From: Jimgerdemannia flammicorona
Taxonomy: Eukaryota > Mucoromycota > Endogonomycetes > Endogonales > Endogonaceae
DNA: 11,332 nt
Assembly (NCBI GenBank): GCA_003990745.1
Contig: RBNI01006436.1
Span: 1 to 11,332 of the forward strand
Direction: 5' to 3'
The notes under the pieces: model-generated
Databases searched by the model: none
Seen by the model: only the letters and a program-made list of their open reading frames with translations
What the model was told of the DNA's origin: nothing
Made by a program: the position numbers and the translations under genes
Shown: positions 7,856 to 11,332 of the stretch, in pieces
Numbering within the stretch: position 1 is the first letter of the stretch
Layout of the letters: every line of letters begins with the position of its first letter

Positions 7856-7917
7856 CACAAAGCTGAGTCAAACAGAAGTCACAGCGCACAAAGCTGAGTC
7901 AATACCAAGTCACGGAA
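7856..7917 (+). repeat. Two 31-bp tandem repeats with TGAGTCA sites
   Basis: Copies at 7856-7886 and 7887-7917 share CACAAAGCTGAGTCAA and end in AGTCAC. Each contains TGAGTCA, the AP-1/Gcn4-type bZIP site. They lie about 125-185 bp upstream of ORF-X2, so they may form part of its own promoter or of the U3. Confidence 0.75.
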
Positions 7918-8040
7918 CACAAGATTCACACAAATGGAATCTTACCAATCCAGAACAAATGCATATATACCCAGCCCCAAGATGCGTCAAAACAGAAAAC
8001 CAAAACAAATAACAACCACAACTTCCAAATACACAAACAT

Positions 8041-9136
8041 GACCACCGAGATCTACAACCGCATCCGTGCTGACATTTGGAACACCATTGTCAACCGAGC
8101 CACACCCCCTCTGCCCCTCATGAATATCTACAGCCAAGCACCTCTCTACTTCGTGGAAGCCCGATGGAACGCCCTGAACATGCTTAATGAGGCTCACCAG
8201 ATTGGACAAATCTCAAGCTACTACCAGATCGGCCACCTCCTGGAAGACATGATTGAACACCACCATGATACAGACATTACTCAGATGTCTCAACACCAGA
8301 AACTCATCGCTCGCAAATACCGAGAACTCTTTTATGAGTACAGCACCTTTATTCCCCGCCTCTGAGTTACTACCAGCGAAATGGTTGCTACCCTGTCCTA
8401 TGGCCAAATTGATGACATGATACAAGAACTCAACCACAAGTATCTTGAGTATGTTGAAACCACAGACAGAACCTTCCCGCACCCTGATGACCACATCCTG
8501 CAAATGCCCCAAGTTAGATATGCCATAAAGGACATTTACGATATAATCAACTTCGACAAAGACGAAGCAGAAGACAATGATCCTTCTGACGCTGACATGA
8601 CCTCAAGCCAAGGATCTCTTCCAACTCTAATCACACTGCCAACTCTGCCAATGAACTTAGAATAGTTCATAACCACATACGAGACTTATTGGGACAATGA
8701 CCACTGACACGAATACCAACCTGCATTCACCCCCGATTACTTCAACTACAATGAAGAGACTGGAGAATACAACCTGTACCTTCAGACAACCCTTGAGATT
8801 GAACCTATCACTCCACCACCCGAGTACGAGCGACATGAACCACAACTGCCAGTATACTACAACCCCATGACTCATAGTGCTGTAACCTACAGAAGGTACG
8901 CAGACAGCAAATCCGATGAAAGTGAAGACAATGCACTACTTCTTCGCCCCCCAATGCCCTATCCAGCATACGAGACAGATGATGCTATCCTATGGGATGG
9001 AGATGAAGTCCCAATGTATTATTACCTCAGCAAACAAGGAGAAGTAATCCGCGAACCACTCTTCCTAGATGACTACTTCATCAGAGATGATGTCATCGAT
9101 AGTGATGTCATCGAAGACTACCCAGACAGTGCCTAA
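8041..9136 (+). pseudogene. ORF-X2: unknown acidic protein in the second LTR-like block, three in-frame stops
   Basis: I do not recognise the family. One frame runs from ATG 8041 to TAA 9134-9136, about 365 codons, with stops at 8363 (TGA), 8663 (TAG) and near 8706 (TGA), all fitting CGA or CAG after C-to-T change. The frame is also open upstream from 7934, but the low-complexity Thr/Lys stretch there makes 8041 the better start. The protein is rich in Asp, Glu, Tyr and Pro, with no signal peptide, membrane segment, zinc ligands or catalytic motif. The N-terminal third is helical-looking (ARWNALNMLNEAHQIG, then YYQIGHLLEDM). The C-terminus, DDYFIRDDVIDSDVIEDY, parallels the end of ORF-X1. A TATAAATAG occurs 4 bp past the stop and TATAAATACCCC ~190 bp past it. 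A real coding history is likely given length and codon-like composition; its function is unknown. Confidence 0.62.
9088..9110. promoter_or_regulatory. Paired CRE-like palindromes at the end of ORF-X2
   Basis: TGATGTCA occurs at 9088-9095 and 9103-9110, 15 bp apart, the same spacing as the TGACATCA pair in ORF-X1. Both variants are single transitions from TGACGTCA, on opposite strands. They encode the DDVI...SDVI stretch. Binding by a bZIP factor is inferred, not shown. Confidence 0.4.
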
Positions 9137-9177
9137 ACCTATAAATAGATTAGCAGTCATAGTATAGTTAGATTAGC

Positions 9178-9303
9178 CTTGTACGACATGACTGTGAACT
9201 GACTCAGCAGTCAGACGATCTCTTGACATGTCAGATCACTCTTGTACTACGTGACTGCATTCTGACTCAGCAAGGCACTTAGTGCTACATCCATATTTAG
9301 CAT
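9178..9303 (+). repeat. Imperfect ~63-bp direct repeat with TGACTCAGCA sites
   Basis: CTTGTAC starts at 9178 and 9241. Both copies continue with (G/T)AC(A/G)TGACTG and a TGACTCAGCA site (TGACTCA at 9200-9206 and 9263-9269). They lie upstream of the second TATA box, the position of U3 enhancer repeats, and match the consensus for AP-1/Gcn4-type bZIP proteins. Confidence 0.65.
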
Positions 9304-9325
9304 AGTCCAGGTAGTCCCTCACTAG

Positions 9326-9337
9326 TATAAATACCCC
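9326..9337 (+). promoter_or_regulatory. TATA box (TATAAATACCCC) of the second LTR-like block
   Basis: This is the same 12-mer as at 3323, here followed by CTCCCCCAGACC. It lies about 190 bp after the ORF-X2 stop. No gag is found downstream, so any transcript would run into repeats. Confidence 0.55.
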
Positions 9338-9450
9338 CTCCCCCAGACCTCAGAATCTCAGACCAGAACAATCCGAACACAACTCCTGAGCACTTCCCCA
9401 CAATACCCCTTCACACAACTACTCCTAGTATAGCAATATCATGAATAGTG

Positions 9451-9456
9451 AATAAA
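9451..9456 (+). promoter_or_regulatory. AATAAA polyadenylation signal in the second LTR-like block
   Basis: AATAAA is found 125 bp after the TATA box. Its position is consistent with the R region of an LTR, and it could end transcripts from ORF-X2 or the preceding pol. Confidence 0.45.
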
Positions 9457-9525
9457 CCTATTTAATAACCCCCAAACCACTCTTAAGTAAATCCGCTCCC
9501 TGTTAGATCCCACTCCTAACCCCAT

Positions 9526-9839
9526 CATGAAATTTCCTAATTGGGTATTGTCTGCAGCGATACGCCAATTCAACTAAGCTGGTCTTAGTTTCTTGAACTT
9601 CCTGAAATACGGAAAATCCTGAACATCCAGAACTAGTCCGAAAAAAGGACTTTGGTTGAAACGTCAACCCAATCTTGAAATCAATAAGCATAGAGGATGT
9701 ACTCCATACGAAATTGATCTTGACCATAAGAAAACAGTCTTCCAGAATATCTAGAACTTCCAGAAAACCCTTCCAGAACTACATAACGGTTACTCTAAAA
9801 AGCAACCCTCTTACAGCAGTAGTCGGCAGAGTTAGCAGT
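9526..9839. repeat. Non-coding stretch with two arrays of 9-bp TTCCAGAA-like units
   Basis: At 9590-9633 five consecutive ~9-bp units occur (TTCTTGAAC, TTCCTGAAA, a degenerate unit, TCCTGAAC, ATCCAGAAC). At 9740-9779 four more occur (TTCCAGAAT, ATCTAGAAC, TTCCAGAAA, then TTCCAGAAC after ACCC). Between them is a small hairpin, GGTTGA/TCAACC at 9654-9669. No gene is seen. Confidence 0.6.
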
Positions 9840-10475
9840 GGCAGCAGAGGGAGTACATAGTGTTTGCGGCCCTCTGCCAGCAGCAAGGGGCAGCCCCAAG
9901 CTGTCAGTGCCTGGATTGGTAGGCAGATTGGTGGAGAGAGTGCACAAAATTTGTGGCCCTCTGCCAGCAGTGAGGGGCAGCCCCAAGCCACAAGTGTCCC
10001 AGTCAGGAGAGTTGGTAGAGGGAGCATGCAAAACTTGTGGCCCTCCGCCAGCAGCAAGGGGCAGTCCCAAGCTGTCAGTGCCCAGATCAGTAGGTGGGAT
10101 CAGTCAGTAGAGTTGGTGGGCATGGAGTTAGTAGAGGGAGTATGCAAAATTTGCAGCCCTCTACTGGCAGCAAGGGGCAGCCCCAAGCCACAGGTGTCCA
10201 GGATGGGTAGGGCAGGTAGAGGGAGTTTGCAAAATTTGTGGCCCTCTGCCAGCAGTGAGGGGCAGCCCTAAGCTGTCAATACCCAGGTCAGTGGGTGGGG
10301 TCAGTTGGCGGGATTGGTGGGCACAGAGTTGGTGAGAGAGCATGTAAAATTTGTGGTCCTCCGCTGGCAGCAAGGAGAAGCCCCAAGTCACAAGTATCTA
10401 GGATAGGTGGGGCAGGTGGAGGGAGTATGCAAAATTTGCAGCCCTCCACCAGTGGCATAGGGGCAACTCTAAGCC
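9840..10475. repeat. GC-rich higher-order tandem repeat (dimer ~200 bp, seven monomers)
   Basis: A 14-bp core related to GGGGCAGCCCCAAG starts at 9887, 9974, 10058, 10174, 10259, 10374 and 10460. Spacings are 87, 84, 116, 85, 115 and 86 bp. Two monomer types can be told apart after the core: type A reads CTGTCAGT (copies 1, 3, 5), type B reads C(A)CAAGTG or a variant (copies 2, 4, 6, 7). Type A units 3 and 5 carry an extra ~30-bp segment with GTTGGTGGGCA, which unit 1 lacks. Open frames across this array on both strands are by-products of the repeat. Confidence 0.9.
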
Positions 10476-10500
10476 ACCAAGGAGTCTGGGGTAGAGGGTG

Positions 10501-10580
10501 CTTCTGGCAGTCAGAGGGTGCTTCTAGCAGTCAGAGAGTGCTTCTGGCAGTCAGAGGGCATTTCTGGCAGTCAAAGTCCA
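10501..10580. repeat. Four 20-bp tandem repeats
   Basis: Units CTTCTGGCAGTCAGAGGGTG start at 10501, 10521, 10541 and 10561, with a few substitutions in units 2 to 4. They follow directly on the GC-rich higher-order array but share no unit with it. Confidence 0.95.
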
Positions 10581-10746
10581 CCATAGATTTGGGCCCCATT
10601 GCCAGTTCAGGTCCTACAGATACCCTGGCTCTACACTATAGCACTGTACTGGTGGCACTACAGAGCAGGGCCAAGGGGCCAGTAGGGCTCTGCATAATAG
10701 CTAAGCTAGTACTACAGAAGAGGTACCCAGTCCAACCCCCCACATA
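10581..10746. other. Short non-repetitive spacer
   Basis: No gene, RNA or repeat is visible. It separates the 20-bp and 21-bp repeat arrays. Confidence 0.5.
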
Positions 10747-10831
10747 AGACTGTCCAACCCATACAAAATGACTATCTAACCCTCATGAAAGACTACCTAT
10801 CCCTTGTGAAAGATTGTCTAACCCTTACAAA
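10747..10831. repeat. Four ~21-bp tandem repeats
   Basis: Units of the form GACT-N-TCTAACCCTTACAAAA start at about 10748, 10770, 10791 and 10812, with spacings of 22, 21 and 21 bp. They share the middle C(C/T)AACCC or a near variant. The units are not telomeric repeats. Confidence 0.85.
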
Positions 10832-11284
10832 AACTGCTCCACCTGTTGGTCTCAGGCCTTGATGAGCCTATCATCTGTTGTGAATGTGACGACTGTTGTG
10901 TCCGAGCTCTCCTCAAAGGTGATGGTGCTGTAGTGGTCATGTGGTTAGAAGAGGATGGCCATGTTGGCTGCAAATGGGACCTCAAAACCATAGGTGAGAT
11001 CATACTAGACTCTACTGCTATTCTTCTAGGTTGGGCCCTTCCTTTCTGGGATGTAAAACATTACTGGGGTGACATTGTTATCTGTGTGTATGGGTAGAGA
11101 AAGATTGCACCTGATATATCCTGATGTGATGCAAGCATACAGTTGGGTGAACCCTTGGTCCAGGACCTCATACTGCTAGACTGTGCTGGTGGATACCTAC
11201 TCTTGGTCTAGCCCCAGGAGCCCTGGCTTAGAAATCTGCCAAAACGGATGGCAACTGATCAGTCCTTTTTGTATATAGGGGGGC
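10832..11284. other. Stretch without a supported gene
   Basis: An 83-codon plus-strand frame (10846-11097) opens without ATG at its head, has no family resemblance I can see, and has an odd Cys-rich start. It is not called as a gene. No RNA gene or mobile-element signature was recognised. The end of the stretch has a GGGGGG block at 11278 facing CCCCCC blocks of the following repeat. Confidence 0.4.
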
Positions 11285-11332
11285 AGAAACCCCCCAGGCC
11301 ACAGAAACCCCCCAGGCCACAGAAACCCCCCA
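11285..11332. repeat. 18-bp minisatellite running off the window end
   Basis: AGAAACCCCCCAGGCCAC is repeated perfectly at 11285-11302 and 11303-11320, and a third copy is cut by the window end. The true array length is unknown. Confidence 0.95.

Larger units (their letters stand above)
7751..9525 (+). repeat. Second LTR-like block containing an ORF
   Basis: The plan repeats that of 2034-3410: a ~290-bp lead, ORF-X2, direct repeats, TATAAATACCCC and AATAAA. The start at TGTAAGCG is inferred from the spacing to ORF-X2 and from a rise in CG dinucleotides after about 7750. The end is unclear (about 9525, near CCTAACCCCA). It is not alignable with the upstream block as DNA, so it cannot be a simple partner LTR from the same insertion. 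It may be a solo LTR of a related family or the remains of a nested or recombinant element. No gag follows it. Confidence 0.45.

Noticed and set aside
9616..9670. Possible hammerhead ribozyme (AGTCC/GGACT hairpin followed by GAAACGTC)
   Set aside because: The GAAAC-GTC part looks right, but no CUGANGA core is present at the required place before the hairpin, and the stems do not fit.
9740..9779. Heat-shock element
   Set aside because: The TTC/GAA units repeat every 9 bp and not in the 5- and 10-bp register needed for a canonical element.
9779..10747. Several 75-150 codon frames on both strands
   Set aside because: They fall within the GC-rich higher-order repeat and simply reflect its period and lack of stops; the peptides are repeats of the DNA unit.
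10846..11097. 83-codon plus-strand open frame
   Set aside because: It opens with TTG and not ATG, shows no family resemblance, and lies among repeats with equally long frames on the other strand.

Overview
The window is a repeat-dense, gene-poor eukaryotic segment, most likely from a filamentous fungus. That placement is an inference from three things: a decayed Ty3/gypsy-type LTR retrotransposon, stop codons and lost motif residues that nearly all fit C-to-T change on one strand or the other (the pattern of RIP or methyl-cytosine deamination), and several unrelated tandem repeats with no host gene between them. The species cannot be told from the sequence.

Layout. Bases 1-709 are AT-rich to mixed sequence with no gene, including a short direct repeat 290 bp apart. 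Bases 710-1630 form a roughly 920-bp diverged palindrome with arms of about 450 bp. Bases 1640-1905 hold an AT-rich array of TTCAAAT/ATTTGAA motifs with a perfect 22-bp inverted repeat, followed by a (TA)n microsatellite to 2027.

Bases ~2034-3410 look like a long LTR. It carries a broken ORF (here ORF-X1, ~2322-3083), four 35-bp repeats, a TATAAATACCCC promoter and an AATAAA signal. A leader leads to a broken gag-pol: gag with a degenerate zinc knuckle (3688 on), aspartic protease (DTG at 5110), a frame change, a dUTPase domain with all five motifs recognisable (5775-6236), reverse transcriptase (YVDD at 6870), a one-base deletion near 7131, and RNase H (to ~7666). No integrase is visible.

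Bases ~7751-9525 have the same plan as the upstream LTR: ORF-X2 (8041-9136, three in-frame stops), U3-like repeats, TATAAATACCCC at 9326 and AATAAA at 9451. At nucleotide level it is not similar to the upstream LTR. ORF-X1 and ORF-X2 nevertheless look like distant homologues: similar position, similar N-terminal block, and the same C-terminal DD(I/V)I pair encoded by CRE-like palindromes exactly 15 bp apart. The two LTR-like blocks therefore seem to come from two related families, so the window is probably a chimera or nested insertion.

Bases 9526-11332 are non-coding: two short arrays of 9-bp TTCCAGAA-like units, a GC-rich higher-order repeat (9840-10475, dimer ~200 bp), and minisatellites of 20 bp (10501-10580), 21 bp (10747-10831) and 18 bp (11285 to the window end).

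The most interesting item is the ORF-X pair: an unrecognised protein apparently carried inside retrotransposon LTRs upstream of the promoter. The dUTPase-bearing pol without integrase comes next.
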